Below the pieces are notes generated by a model that saw only the letters and a list, made by a program, of their open reading frames with translations, was not told the DNA's origin and did not search any database. A stretch of DNA of 64,000 nt from positions 52,192-116,191 of the forward strand of contig SYDY01000088.1 in NCBI GenBank assembly GCA_005801425.1, given 5' to 3'. The stretch's first letter is position 1, and each line of letters starts with the position of its first letter. Below are positions 26,501 to 34,257 of this stretch, one piece after another. The translations under genes were made by a program, and so were the position numbers. This DNA is from Bdellovibrionales bacterium. GTDB lineage: Bacteria; Myxococcota; XYA12-FULL-58-9; SYDY01.

Positions 26501-26815
26501 GGTGGCATGGGCGATCGCACCCCATGGATCTGGTCGCTTGATGCTCACTTTGGTGTGAAGTATCGTTTGAGCCATGGATTCACGGCAGAAGTATTTGCCG
26601 ACATTTTCAACTTTACCAACAATCGTGGAACACTTTCGGTTGATCAAACGTATACGTACGATAGCGTGCAATCGATCATCGGTGGTACCAAAGAAGATTT
26701 GTTGCACGCGCGTAACGTCGAAGGCACGCCTGTCAAACGCAATCGAAACTTCGGCAAACCGACATCATTTCAGGCGCCCATCGGTGGCCAATTTGGTGCG
26801 CGTTTGATGTTTTAA
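23567..26815 (+). CDS. TonB-dependent receptor, Oar-like, with carboxypeptidase-regulatory N-domain
   Basis: The protein has 1082 residues. After a signal peptide ending PAYA (about residue 31) come a carboxypeptidase-regulatory-like beta-sandwich (about 35-120), a plug domain (about 125-240, with SYVIDGLNTTDPA and GGYGAEFGRSTGGFMNVVTKSGGNEFHG) and a 22-strand barrel ending in phenylalanine (GARLMF). This is the Oar/CirA-type layout for uptake of large or peptide ligands. AGGGGG precedes ATG 23567 at 6 nt; ATG 23579 is an alternative. Codons 21-28 (VGAQLAAP), the end of the signal peptide, are encoded by a family A palindrome. The substrate is unknown. Confidence 0.9.
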   Translation: MGGGMFNLRRAKAWVVLLCLVGAQLAAPAYAGTTGAVRGTVTEKETGKPMGGVTVVATSPALQGEEAALTDTEGRYRLINLPPGVYKVMFIFVDTTIERTKVEVNVDKTVSLDAAIPTSGAAGESYVIEEEAPAIDVATSTNGIILKKEFIQNTPIGRTRNFEEAMNVLPSASNDEFGVSVGGSTSPENSYVIDGLNTTDPALGLLGSRLVLEFVEQFELKEGGYGAEFGRSTGGFMNVVTKSGGNEFHGSAFVYYRPGFLQGNTKQVFRAGESLARQSQLDYYMNAGFELGGPIIKDKLWFHVGYAPEIQSINWKRVFLARTLNAAGDGVIRDADGIPVTSPVGHETYSSRGVVHQFTTKLTHEIAQGHRHSLTVRGAPTTFDGAVTNPFDPNSPSLSVNGDPDTFKFTQFSGNVDGIYKYTGEMLNKKLQTEAWLGWHHQRSYYNPTNGTVGQTPMRSWNMDRTLFAASAESRGLPQECMGDGLTLADTSRCVVQNYTSQGFGSGMLQDSTLDRYTQKAAITGNFDGAGLHQTKLGIDFEQNTFKDTRTYTGGGSFTYRPGPGYFRWREFYANDANATDAQRAQAAPSLSSDTASYNYAVFLQDSWNPDKNQRLTINYGLRWEAQEFYGVKMHDGRVVSRTEQQKAFGIYDNIAPRVGFVWDFLGNGKSRFFGHWGKYYQSVPLDMTNRSFGGESQRMRYYSDGSKVQPGQDAATPCTSDGTPTGTVLDPTQVTDPRTQCTQYKVSTLGSDGALVSPGIKGQYIQEYILGTEVEWKKWVMGVTGIHRGIGRVIEDVSTDGGNTYMFANPGSFDESQLDKLSERIARETNDYERARMILLRDQSKAINTFPKPKRDYYALQFQVSRRFNENFFVRGSYLLSTTRGNYPGLFSDNNGQLDPNLTSQYDLVELLDNRNGPLPGDHRHRLKADGFYQYSFKKIPVGIVIGGSVRVQSGAPIDVLGAHMVYGNNEVFILPRGGMGDRTPWIWSLDAHFGVKYRLSHGFTAEVFADIFNFTNNRGTLSVDQTYTYDSVQSIIGGTKEDLLHARNVEGTPVKRNRNFGKPTSFQAPIGGQFGARLMF
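23627..23649. repeat. Family A palindrome inside the signal peptide of the TonB receptor
   Basis: Identical to the copy at 19795-19817. It is in frame and translated as VGAQLAAP, just before the predicted AYA cleavage site, so it provides the C-region of the signal peptide. Confidence 0.88.
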
Positions 26816-26850
26816 ATTTATCCTTTTTTATGTTCCATGAAAATCTGCAC

Positions 26851-26933
26851 TTCCGCGCCTCGTCTGGTGCATCTCTTCACGATTGTCTTTGCAATGTCAT
26901 AGCGTGGCGCGATGCACCAGGCGAGGCGCGGAA
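26851..26933. repeat. 23 bp-arm inverted repeat between the TonB receptor and ffh
   Basis: The left arm (26851-26873, TTCCGCGCCTCG onwards) and the right arm (26911-26933, ending GAGGCGCGGAA) pair at 22 of 23 positions around a 37 bp loop. It sits between two convergent genes. It may be a third type of palindromic element or a long bidirectional terminator; no clear T-run follows on either strand. Confidence 0.7.
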
Positions 26934-26949
26934 ACCTAGCCTTTGAGAT

Positions 26950-26999
26950 CCGATGCAGTGCGGTTAAACCCGATGCAGTGTGATGCAATCCGATGCAGC
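26950..26999. repeat. Three direct repeats with 20 bp period
   Basis: CCGATGCAG occurs at 26950, 26970 and 26990, exactly 20 bp apart, with a degenerate GATGCA between the last two. The third copy reaches the ffh stop codon. The regular two-helical-turn spacing is iteron-like; a protein-binding role is only a guess. Confidence 0.55.
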
Positions 27000-28645
27000 T
27001 ATCTACGTTTTGCCTTTTTCCGCGCATCTTTTTGGGCTTTGCGTTTGTCTTTAAGTTTGCTGCGCTCCATGGGCGTGATGACTTTGGCGGGAGGAGGTCC
27101 CATGCGACCGCCGCCTTGCATCATTTGCATGGCGCGGGCGTATTGTTCAGGGGTGACGCCTGGGGGAAGCGCCATACCAGGACCGCCGCCTCCCATGCCT
27201 TGTGGCATGCCCATACCACCCATTAGTTTTTGCATTTCTTGCGGACTGCCAAACATATCGCCCATGCCACCTTTGCCTTGCAGCTTGCGCAATTGCGATA
27301 TTTGTTTGATCCCCGGAAGGTTTTCGAAGAAACCCGATCCCGTCGCAAGTCCCGCCATCATTTGGTGCATCATCGAAAATTTATCGACAAGATCTTTGAC
27401 GTCTTCGGGCTTGCGGCCTGCGCCGCGTGCAATGCGTTTGGCGCGGCTTTCGTTGATGATCTGAGGTGTTTGGCGTTCGCTGGGCGTCATAGATTGAATA
27501 ATCGATTCCATGCTCACAAATACGTTGTCATCCAAATCGGCGGCACCAGCCTCACCCATGATGGGCATTTTTTCGTAAATGTCTTTCACGCTGCCGAGTT
27601 TCTTGATCATGCGCAGTTGTTTTAAAAAGTCATCAAGGGTGAATTGTCCCTTGAGCATTTTTTTGGTGTCGCGCCTGGCTTCGCGTTCATCGACCAGCGA
27701 TTCAAAATCTTGCATGAGGCCAACGACATCGCCCATACCGAGAATGCGCGATGCGAGTCCTTGGGGTCTGAATGCTTCAAGTTTGCCCATGTCCTCGCCT
27801 AGCCCAAGGAATTTGATGGGTTTGCCGGTGACTTCGCGGATCGACAAAGCCGCGCCACCGCGCGCATCGCCGTCGAGCTTGGTCATAATAAAACCGTCGA
27901 TGCTTAAACGACTGTTGAAAATAGCAGCCGTATTGACGGTATCCTGACCGGCCATGGCGTCGCATACGAGAAACAAATTATCGGGTTTTGTGCCTGCTTT
28001 AATATCTTCAAGTTCGGTCATCAGCGCATCGTCGATGGCCAAACGTCCTGCGGTATCTAAAATCACCACATCGCATTTTTTCTTTTTGGCTTCGATGATG
28101 GCAAGTTTGCACAGGTCAGGCGGTGACAACCCGTCTTTTGCAAACACAGAAACGCCGAGTTTTTCACCCAGAATTTGAAGTTGCTTGACGGCGGCAGGGC
28201 GGTAAATATCGGCAGCCACAAGCATGGGCTTGCGCTTTTTCTGCAACAAATAATGGGCGAGTTTTCCGCAGGTGGTTGTTTTACCAACGCCTTGCAGCCC
28301 GACCATCATGATCACCGTGATGGGCTTGCGATACCGGATAGGGCCGGGTTCCTCTTTGCCCATTAAATTTTCAAGCTCTTCGTAGCAAATGCGTGTGAAG
28401 TGCTCGCCGGGACTGGCCTTTATTTTTTTCCCGTCTTTCTTGAGGCTGGTTTGCACCACCTCGCCGATGGCCCGCTCTTTGACGCGATCGATGAATCGCT
28501 TGACCACGCCCACTTCAACGTCGGCCTCAAGCAGCGATACCCGGATCTCGCGCACGGCCTGTGCGATGTTCTCTTCCGAAAGCTCGGTTCGGCCGGTGAG
28601 GGCTTCCTTGGCGTTTTTAAATCCCTTGGAAACGATTTCAAACAT
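26999..28645 (-). CDS. ffh: Signal recognition particle GTPase Ffh (SRP54)
   Basis: The 548-residue protein has an N-domain helical bundle (1-85), a G domain with P-loop GLQGVGKTT (116-124), DTAGR and TKLDGDARGG, and an M domain. The C-terminal tail of about 80 residues is rich in Met, Gly and Pro and longer than in E. coli Ffh (453 residues). With 4.5S RNA it binds nascent signal sequences and docks with FtsY. AAGGAG lies just upstream of ATG 28645; the 15 residues further upstream are not needed. The M-domain motif GAGRKPEDVKDLVDKF is conserved. It stands alone, divergent from trpC. Confidence 0.95.
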   Translation of the reverse strand: MFEIVSKGFKNAKEALTGRTELSEENIAQAVREIRVSLLEADVEVGVVKRFIDRVKERAIGEVVQTSLKKDGKKIKASPGEHFTRICYEELENLMGKEEPGPIRYRKPITVIMMVGLQGVGKTTTCGKLAHYLLQKKRKPMLVAADIYRPAAVKQLQILGEKLGVSVFAKDGLSPPDLCKLAIIEAKKKKCDVVILDTAGRLAIDDALMTELEDIKAGTKPDNLFLVCDAMAGQDTVNTAAIFNSRLSIDGFIMTKLDGDARGGAALSIREVTGKPIKFLGLGEDMGKLEAFRPQGLASRILGMGDVVGLMQDFESLVDEREARRDTKKMLKGQFTLDDFLKQLRMIKKLGSVKDIYEKMPIMGEAGAADLDDNVFVSMESIIQSMTPSERQTPQIINESRAKRIARGAGRKPEDVKDLVDKFSMMHQMMAGLATGSGFFENLPGIKQISQLRKLQGKGGMGDMFGSPQEMQKLMGGMGMPQGMGGGGPGMALPPGVTPEQYARAMQMMQGGGRMGPPPAKVITPMERSKLKDKRKAQKDARKKAKRR

Positions 28646-28724
28646 GGGCTCTCCTTGCAGACGTGAGGGAGATCTAATGCTTAAACCCATGGTTTGTCAC
28701 CCTCAGGCATGCTAATTAGCTCCC

Positions 28725-29507
28725 GTGAGCTTACTTAACGAAATAGTTCAATTTAAAATGGCCAATGTTGCCAGGCGACGTGCCCGTTTGCCTGAGCAGA
28801 TCTTGCATATGTTACTCAAATTGGCCCCGCCTGTGCGGTCCTTCAAAGAGGCATTGACGGGAAGCCCTGGCCCTGCAGTGATTGCCGAAGTGAAGCGGGC
28901 GTCGCCGTCGCGTGGTGTACTAAGGCCTGACATGCCCTGGAATCCTGTAGGTCTGGCCATGGCCTACAAGCTGGGTGGTGCGCGGTGTCTTTCGGTGCTC
29001 ACTGATACACCCTATTTTTGGGGTAGCGATGATGCGCTGGGTGCATGCCGTGATGCCACGGAGCTTCCTGTCTTGCGCAAAGATTTCATGCTTGATCCCT
29101 ATCAAATTTTAGAATCCCGTTGGTTGGGTGCCGATTGTGTCTTGCTGATTGCCCGTATTCTTGAACCGGCACTGCTGCGCACACTCTCTGAACTGGCGTT
29201 GGGTTTAGGGATGGATGTGCTTGTGGAAGTCCACGACGAAGCCGAGCTCGATATTGCACTTTCGGTGCCAGACGCGATCATTGGGATCAACAATCGTAAT
29301 TTGGATACCCTTGAGATCGACGTGAATCGTGCTCTTGGTTTTAAATCATACATTCCCGACAATCGTGTGGTCGTTGCCGAAAGTGGGATCAGTTCCGCGC
29401 AAGTGGTACAACGCTATATAGAAGCGGGTGTTAATTCTTTTTTAATTGGTGAATATCTTGCGTGTCATGCGCATCCGGCGAAGGCCCTAGAGGAACTGAT
29501 TACGTGA
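28725..29507 (+). CDS. trpC: Indole-3-glycerol phosphate synthase
   Basis: The 260-residue TIM barrel has the family motifs AEVKRASPSRG (substrate and catalytic Lys), LTDTPYFWG, LRKDFMLDPYQI, LIARIL, VEVHDEAEL, IGINNRNL and VAESGI. It catalyses ring closure of carboxyphenylaminodeoxyribulose phosphate in tryptophan synthesis. The GTG start at 28725 gives the usual length. A perfect 10 bp palindrome GCTAATTAGC (28711-28720) lies just upstream and could be an operator. The next gene trpF overlaps its stop (GTGA). The other trp genes are not in the window. Confidence 0.95.
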   Translation: MSLLNEIVQFKMANVARRRARLPEQILHMLLKLAPPVRSFKEALTGSPGPAVIAEVKRASPSRGVLRPDMPWNPVGLAMAYKLGGARCLSVLTDTPYFWGSDDALGACRDATELPVLRKDFMLDPYQILESRWLGADCVLLIARILEPALLRTLSELALGLGMDVLVEVHDEAELDIALSVPDAIIGINNRNLDTLEIDVNRALGFKSYIPDNRVVVAESGISSAQVVQRYIEAGVNSFLIGEYLACHAHPAKALEELIT

Positions 29508-30154
29508 AACCTTGGATCAAAGTGTGTGGTGTTCGTACGTCTGAACAGGCCGAGATGATTGCAGCATGCGGGGCAACGGCCATTGGGATTAACTTTTGGC
29601 CTGGCAGTCCCCGCCATGTGTCTGTCCACGAAGGCGTTCGGATTGCGGCGGCGGTGCGTGGTGTTTTGTCCATTGTTGCGGTGACGGTCAATGCCGAGCC
29701 GGCTTTGCTCGCACGCATTCGTGAACAAGTGCATCCCGATTATTTTCAATGCCATGGTGATGAAAGCGACGAACAGGTTCGCGCCATGGGTGCGCGTGCT
29801 TACAAGGCGGTGGGACTTGCCTTACAAGACGATGTGAAGCGTGCACTTGCGGTACCCGGTCCGTTTGTGCTGGTCGATGCAAAAGATTTTGTGCAGCGTG
29901 GTGGTACCGGGAAAGCACCTCCCGATGATTTGGTGGCGCAAGTGTGTACAGCAAGACCCACGCTTCTGGCAGGGGGCCTTGTTCCCGACAACGTGGCTGC
30001 TGCGGTTGCACGTTTTACCCCCATGGGCGTTGATACGGCCTCGGGTGTTGAATCTTCCCCAGGGATTAAAGATCCTGATATGACTCGTGATTTTGTGCGT
30101 TTTGCCCAGAATGCATTGCGAGACGCATACCGTATGCTGTCAACGGCGGGCTGA
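29504..30154 (+). CDS. trpF: Phosphoribosylanthranilate isomerase
   Basis: The 216-residue TIM barrel starts at GTG 29504, overlapping the trpC stop, with AGGAA 8 nt upstream. Motifs are WIKVCGVRT (the Cys is the general base), GINFWPGSPRHV, YFQCHGDE, LVDA (general acid Asp), LLAGGL and GVDTASGVESSPGIKD. It converts phosphoribosylanthranilate to the TrpC substrate, so the pair acts in consecutive steps. Confidence 0.94.
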   Translation: MKPWIKVCGVRTSEQAEMIAACGATAIGINFWPGSPRHVSVHEGVRIAAAVRGVLSIVAVTVNAEPALLARIREQVHPDYFQCHGDESDEQVRAMGARAYKAVGLALQDDVKRALAVPGPFVLVDAKDFVQRGGTGKAPPDDLVAQVCTARPTLLAGGLVPDNVAAAVARFTPMGVDTASGVESSPGIKDPDMTRDFVRFAQNALRDAYRMLSTAG

Positions 30155-30172
30155 TCTTGGTATCATCTAAAG

Positions 30173-31405
30173 GTGACATCTGAAGACATGGTATCAAATC
30201 CAAGTGGGCCTACCCGAGCGCTTGTTCTAGCAGGCGGTGGGGCCCGTGGGGCGTATGAAGCGGGCGTTCTTTCCTATCTCTATGAAGAAATGCCGAAGGA
30301 GTTGGTGGCACCTGGACGTATCCGCGTTTTTTGCGGAACGTCCGTTGGGGCCATCCATGCAGCCTATCTGGCGGGAACTGCCCATCATGTGGGTGGCAAT
30401 TTGTCGGAGCTTTTGCGTTTTTGGCGAAGCTTGCGCATTGAGTCAATTTTTCGTTGGCGCTTGAAACATATGTTTGAATTGCCGCGCGATATTCGATCCA
30501 TGTGGGATCATCGCAGTGGCCCCGGGCGCGGCATTATTATTGAAAGTGGTGAATTGCAGCAATTGGTGGCGAGTTCGATCCCATGGTTGTCCATGCGGCG
30601 CAATTTGCGCCGTGGTTTGGTGAAAGCGGTGACGGTGACGGCAAGTCACGTGGCCAGTGGTCGTACCGAAGTGTTTGTGGACAGCGATGAAGAAAAGGAA
30701 CTTGAGTGGACGCGTGATCCCCGTCGCGTGGCGCGCCGATGTCATATTGGTCCTGCCCATGTGCTTGCCTCTGCAGCCATGCCATTTTTATTTCCCGCAG
30801 TGCGTGTGCACGGTTGCTATTATGTGGATGGTGGTTTGCGTCAAAATACGCCGCTTTCACCTGCGCTCCGTTTGGGCGCGGATCGTGTGATGGTGGTGTC
30901 GTTGGCATCGCACAAAAGTTTCCCTGCCATCGGTGATCTTGAAGGGCCGCACAATGATCCTTACCCCGATCCTTTGATGCTCTGTGGTAAAATTCTCGAT
31001 GCGCTTTTGTTGGATCACGTGGATTACGATCTTGAACGTCTTGAAAGCATCAATACGATCATGCGTGACGGAAATTCTGCATTTGGTGGGCAGTTTTTAA
31101 CCCATCTGAGTGATACGAGCACACAGCTTCGCGGTGTCCCATATCGCGTGGTTGAATCATGCGTGATCCGTCCTAGCATCGATTTGGGTGAAATGTCGGT
31201 GCAATATCTTGAAGACAATCAAAATCGCTTTAAACGGGTTTTGCGTTGGCTTTTGCGTACGGCTTCATCAACACCGCTTTTAGGCACATCCGATTTACTC
31301 TCATTTATTTTATTCGATGGTGCTTTTGCCGAGCGCCTGATTGAACTCGGTCGTCACGATGCCTATTCTAATCGTGAACAGCTTCTTAAGTTTTTGCGGG
31401 ATTGA
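30173..31405 (+). CDS. Patatin-like phospholipase
   Basis: The 410-residue protein has the patatin motifs: oxyanion hole GGGARGAYEAG (21-31), nucleophile elbow GTSVG with Ser57, and DGG with Asp219 of the Ser-Asp dyad. The N-terminus lacks a signal peptide, so it is probably cytoplasmic or secreted by a specialised route. The C-terminal 150 residues are helical and less conserved. It would hydrolyse membrane lipids or acyl esters. The start is GTG 30173 or ATG 30188. The last 20 bp overlap the convergent kinase-like gene. Confidence 0.87.
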   Translation: MTSEDMVSNPSGPTRALVLAGGGARGAYEAGVLSYLYEEMPKELVAPGRIRVFCGTSVGAIHAAYLAGTAHHVGGNLSELLRFWRSLRIESIFRWRLKHMFELPRDIRSMWDHRSGPGRGIIIESGELQQLVASSIPWLSMRRNLRRGLVKAVTVTASHVASGRTEVFVDSDEEKELEWTRDPRRVARRCHIGPAHVLASAAMPFLFPAVRVHGCYYVDGGLRQNTPLSPALRLGADRVMVVSLASHKSFPAIGDLEGPHNDPYPDPLMLCGKILDALLLDHVDYDLERLESINTIMRDGNSAFGGQFLTHLSDTSTQLRGVPYRVVESCVIRPSIDLGEMSVQYLEDNQNRFKRVLRWLLRTASSTPLLGTSDLLSFILFDGAFAERLIELGRHDAYSNREQLLKFLRD

Positions 31406-32627
31406 TATGCTGGTGTAACGCATTGATACGCTGTGTTCCCACAACCCAAAATGTCGCAGCCTGTTGCCATTCGCCCATATGGGCGCGGTTGTTAGTTTCA
31501 AGAAGATCGTAAAGTGCCGCCATCATTGCCAAACGTTGTGGAATATTCCAAACGGGATGCTGTTCTGTTTGAAATAGTGCTGCACTATATGCCCAATGGC
31601 ACAGATCGTCATAGGCAGCAACGCGAGAAATATCAGAGGGGTTATTGCATAGGATATCGCCACTGACAGCTGTTACCGCGTACACTTTTCCTGTTCGGAT
31701 CTCAAAGGCACCATGCAAATACCACGCAAGCTTGCTGCAATCGAGGGTGGGTGATCGATCACCTGGTTTGATATTGATGCCATGGGGATCGATCAATGTG
31801 ACAGGTTCTGCTGCATTGCTGAGGTCGATAAGCATGTTGGCTGGACTAAAATCACCGTGCCCTGCACCCACACGATGCGGCATCAGTGCAGAAATCACGG
31901 ATTGCGAAGTGCTCCAGTGACTGAGTATTTCGCGTGGATTTTGGCAGACAATACCATTGAGGATCACCCATTTAAAGGCAATCTGTTTGGGAAACCACGC
32001 GAGATCAGAGGGGCACTTTGACGATAGTTTCTCCAGTGCATCTAGGCGCCGAAGCGTTTTCTCTACGAGGTTGCGCGTGACAAATTCGAGATCAGGTTTT
32101 GATGTGGCTTGTTGCCAAAAATCTCGTTTTAGGGTGTCAAGAATACTTGGAAGATACAGTGTCGTAAGGGGTTTATCGAGGCAAGCGCGAAGTGTTGGAA
32201 TTTGATGGTAGGGCATGGAAAACCCCCAAAAGCCACCACACTCCCGGGTTTCATAGACTTTCGTAAACGGGGCTTTTTGTTTCTGCAAAAAAGCATATTC
32301 GTTTTGAATCTTTTTCTTTCCGCAATCGAGCCCATCCACTTCGTGATCGCATACTTTCCACGCGAATCGATTTCCTTTTGATTCAATGATGAGCACCGAT
32401 GCGGGCGTGGCGCTTTTGAATATATCGATGATTTTCTCGTGGGCTTTGAGGAAAGGTGTGTAGTGAATGTTTACTGCTTCGGTGATCATACGCGAGGCCA
32501 TCGGTTGTATGTAACGAAATTCGCCAAATTTAAAAAGAATAAATCGTGACGTGCAATAGACAGATTGTTGTTGACAGATAAAAAAAATTGTGGGCAGAAT
32601 TTTTCTGAATGCGCCAATTGTCCACAT
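31386..32627 (-). CDS. Aminoglycoside-phosphotransferase/choline-kinase-like protein
   Basis: The 413-residue protein has an APH-type kinase fold in its C-terminal two thirds. The catalytic loop is GAGHGDFSPANMLID (H-x-D-x4-N form) and the metal-binding Asp lies in LIDPHG. The N-lobe is only weakly recognisable (VLIIESKGNRFAWKV). It may phosphorylate a small molecule or a lipid head group; the substrate is unknown. The N-terminus is uncertain: in-frame ATGs at 32504 and 32492 would remove an odd hydrophobic/aromatic start, but none has a good ribosome site. It overlaps the patatin gene tail to tail. Confidence 0.65.
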   Translation of the reverse strand: MWTIGAFRKILPTIFFICQQQSVYCTSRFILFKFGEFRYIQPMASRMITEAVNIHYTPFLKAHEKIIDIFKSATPASVLIIESKGNRFAWKVCDHEVDGLDCGKKKIQNEYAFLQKQKAPFTKVYETRECGGFWGFSMPYHQIPTLRACLDKPLTTLYLPSILDTLKRDFWQQATSKPDLEFVTRNLVEKTLRRLDALEKLSSKCPSDLAWFPKQIAFKWVILNGIVCQNPREILSHWSTSQSVISALMPHRVGAGHGDFSPANMLIDLSNAAEPVTLIDPHGINIKPGDRSPTLDCSKLAWYLHGAFEIRTGKVYAVTAVSGDILCNNPSDISRVAAYDDLCHWAYSAALFQTEQHPVWNIPQRLAMMAALYDLLETNNRAHMGEWQQAATFWVVGTQRINALHQHINPAKT

Positions 32628-32640
32628 TGATGTGTCTTTG

Positions 32641-32700
32641 CCTAATCGGTAGGAATACCGAATTGGGTAAGGTGTGCGCCCAATATCGGAACCGATTAGG
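32641..32700. repeat. 60 bp nested inverted repeat between divergent genes
   Basis: Outer arms CCTAATCGGT (32641-32650) and ACCGATTAGG (32691-32700) match perfectly. Inner arms CCGAATTGGG (32658-32667) and CCCAATATCGG (32679-32689) match with one mismatch or bulge. It lies in the 142 bp space upstream of both the kinase-like gene and the unknown gene at 32770, so it could be a double operator, a cruciform or a small mobile palindrome. Confidence 0.7.
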
Positions 32701-32769
32701 CTAACTTCTTTTTCTCCACTTAATCGAATTTGAAAATGATCTGCGGTGTTGTGCTGCGTGGAGATTGTG

Positions 32770-34257
32770 ATGTCTGGCGTTGTGCGTGGTTTTGAATATC
32801 CATTCTATGAAAAACATTATTCTTCCGAACGAATTGAATCAACCAAAAACAAAGCATTGGATTTTTCCGATAGGTTCACTTTGCAAGGCGCAACATTCAG
32901 ATCCTATGTTGCGGATTTGCGTGTTAATGCACGTGTGGGGCATGCCGAGGGAGGAGAATCCACGGGACTTCGTATGCCGGTGAGTGTACCCCAGGTATGG
33001 TTGTCTGCTGAGCGTGAACAAATGTGGCTTCATACAGCCCGCGATGTTTATGATTTGCTTGATGTGACTGCAGATCTCTATCGCGCATCGCTTGATCGTC
33101 CAGATTTTCTACCTTACCGACGTATTTTAGAAAACGGAACAGATGACGCGGCCAACAATCCGACGATCGACCTTTTGCGGAAGATTGCAAACAAATCAGG
33201 AAAAGAACGTACACCTTTGTTGCGATTCGATGTGATTGGAAGAATTGCGGGTAAGCTTTCAGGACCGCCGCAATTGAGCGAATGGCAATCAGCCATGGGA
33301 GGCTTGGGACTCGCGGCGACAATTGCAGATCGTCCGGGCTTGGTAGGTGGAGATCATGCCACGTTGCGCGCGGTGATTGCGGCCGGAGAGGACACCCGCG
33401 GACTTCCGCGTGACGCATGGGCAGCGGGCGAAAAGCTGACCATTTTCATTTCCAAAGGCCTTGAAGCCTATGGCCATGAACAAGAAGAATTGGTGCGTCG
33501 TCTTAATGTCTATGTGCGGAAAGACGATTTCGCACAGGTTATTTACGAAGGGCGACATCCCGAAGTTGAAGCAACGCTGCAAGGCGTTTTGATTCGTATC
33601 GGTGATGTTGCACGGTTTCAATCCGCGCCGTTGATCCCATTGTTGCAACAGGTTGATCGGGGTGCACTGAAAGTGATCCCGCCTTTAAATCCTGGGGTGG
33701 ATGCGAGCCATTTGGCACAGGTGTTGCTTTGGCAGGCCGATGCCGCAGGTCGTTTTGTGCAAGAACACTTGGGTGTTGAAAAAACAGATCGCTTGCGCGC
33801 CGTTTTTCCACGCTCAAACTTTGCGGGTCAGGAAGAGCTTACGGGAAAAGATAAGAGATCGGTGGTGCTTCATGTGTTGGCCGATGCAGGTGAGTTAACA
33901 ACATTATCGGGTGGGCGTGGTGTGCTGCGTGGCAATGGGGCAGATGTCAATCGGGCAGCCACGTCGACGAAAGCGTTTTTCAAAAACCCGATAACGGCGC
34001 CGGGTTCTGTTGCAATGCTCTCGGAATTTGTGGATAGACCTTCGGGGGTTGTGCATGGCATTGATGCAAAGGGTGAAAAGGTCACGTATGAACAAACATC
34101 ACGGCGGGCCAATCCATTCTTTGTGCGGCGTGGGAAGCAGATCACATTGTTTGCAGGCCTAGATTTTTCGAAACGAATAAAGGCGCATACCGATTGGAAA
34201 GTCGGTGCTTCCAACGACACGATTGTGTCGACATGGTTAGCGAGGAGAACACGATGA
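32770..34257 (+). CDS. Unknown 495-residue protein coupled to an M20 hydrolase
   Basis: ATG 32770 has GTGGAG 6 nt upstream. The protein has no signal peptide or membrane helix and appears largely helical, with hydrophilic stretches. No domain is recognised. It is rich in short charged segments and contains Gly-rich loops (LSGGRGVLRGNGAD; AMGGLGLAATIADRPGLVGGD). Its stop overlaps the start of the exported M20 amidohydrolase (ATGA), so both are made together, yet one is cytoplasmic and one probably exported. Codon use looks like its neighbours. It may be lineage-specific. Confidence 0.75.
   Translation: MSGVVRGFEYPFYEKHYSSERIESTKNKALDFSDRFTLQGATFRSYVADLRVNARVGHAEGGESTGLRMPVSVPQVWLSAEREQMWLHTARDVYDLLDVTADLYRASLDRPDFLPYRRILENGTDDAANNPTIDLLRKIANKSGKERTPLLRFDVIGRIAGKLSGPPQLSEWQSAMGGLGLAATIADRPGLVGGDHATLRAVIAAGEDTRGLPRDAWAAGEKLTIFISKGLEAYGHEQEELVRRLNVYVRKDDFAQVIYEGRHPEVEATLQGVLIRIGDVARFQSAPLIPLLQQVDRGALKVIPPLNPGVDASHLAQVLLWQADAAGRFVQEHLGVEKTDRLRAVFPRSNFAGQEELTGKDKRSVVLHVLADAGELTTLSGGRGVLRGNGADVNRAATSTKAFFKNPITAPGSVAMLSEFVDRPSGVVHGIDAKGEKVTYEQTSRRANPFFVRRGKQITLFAGLDFSKRIKAHTDWKVGASNDTIVSTWLARRTR

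Noticed and set aside
28711-28720. GCTAATTAGC upstream of trpC as a TrpR operator
   Set aside because: It is symmetric but does not match the known TrpR site, and no trpR gene is present; mentioned only under trpC.
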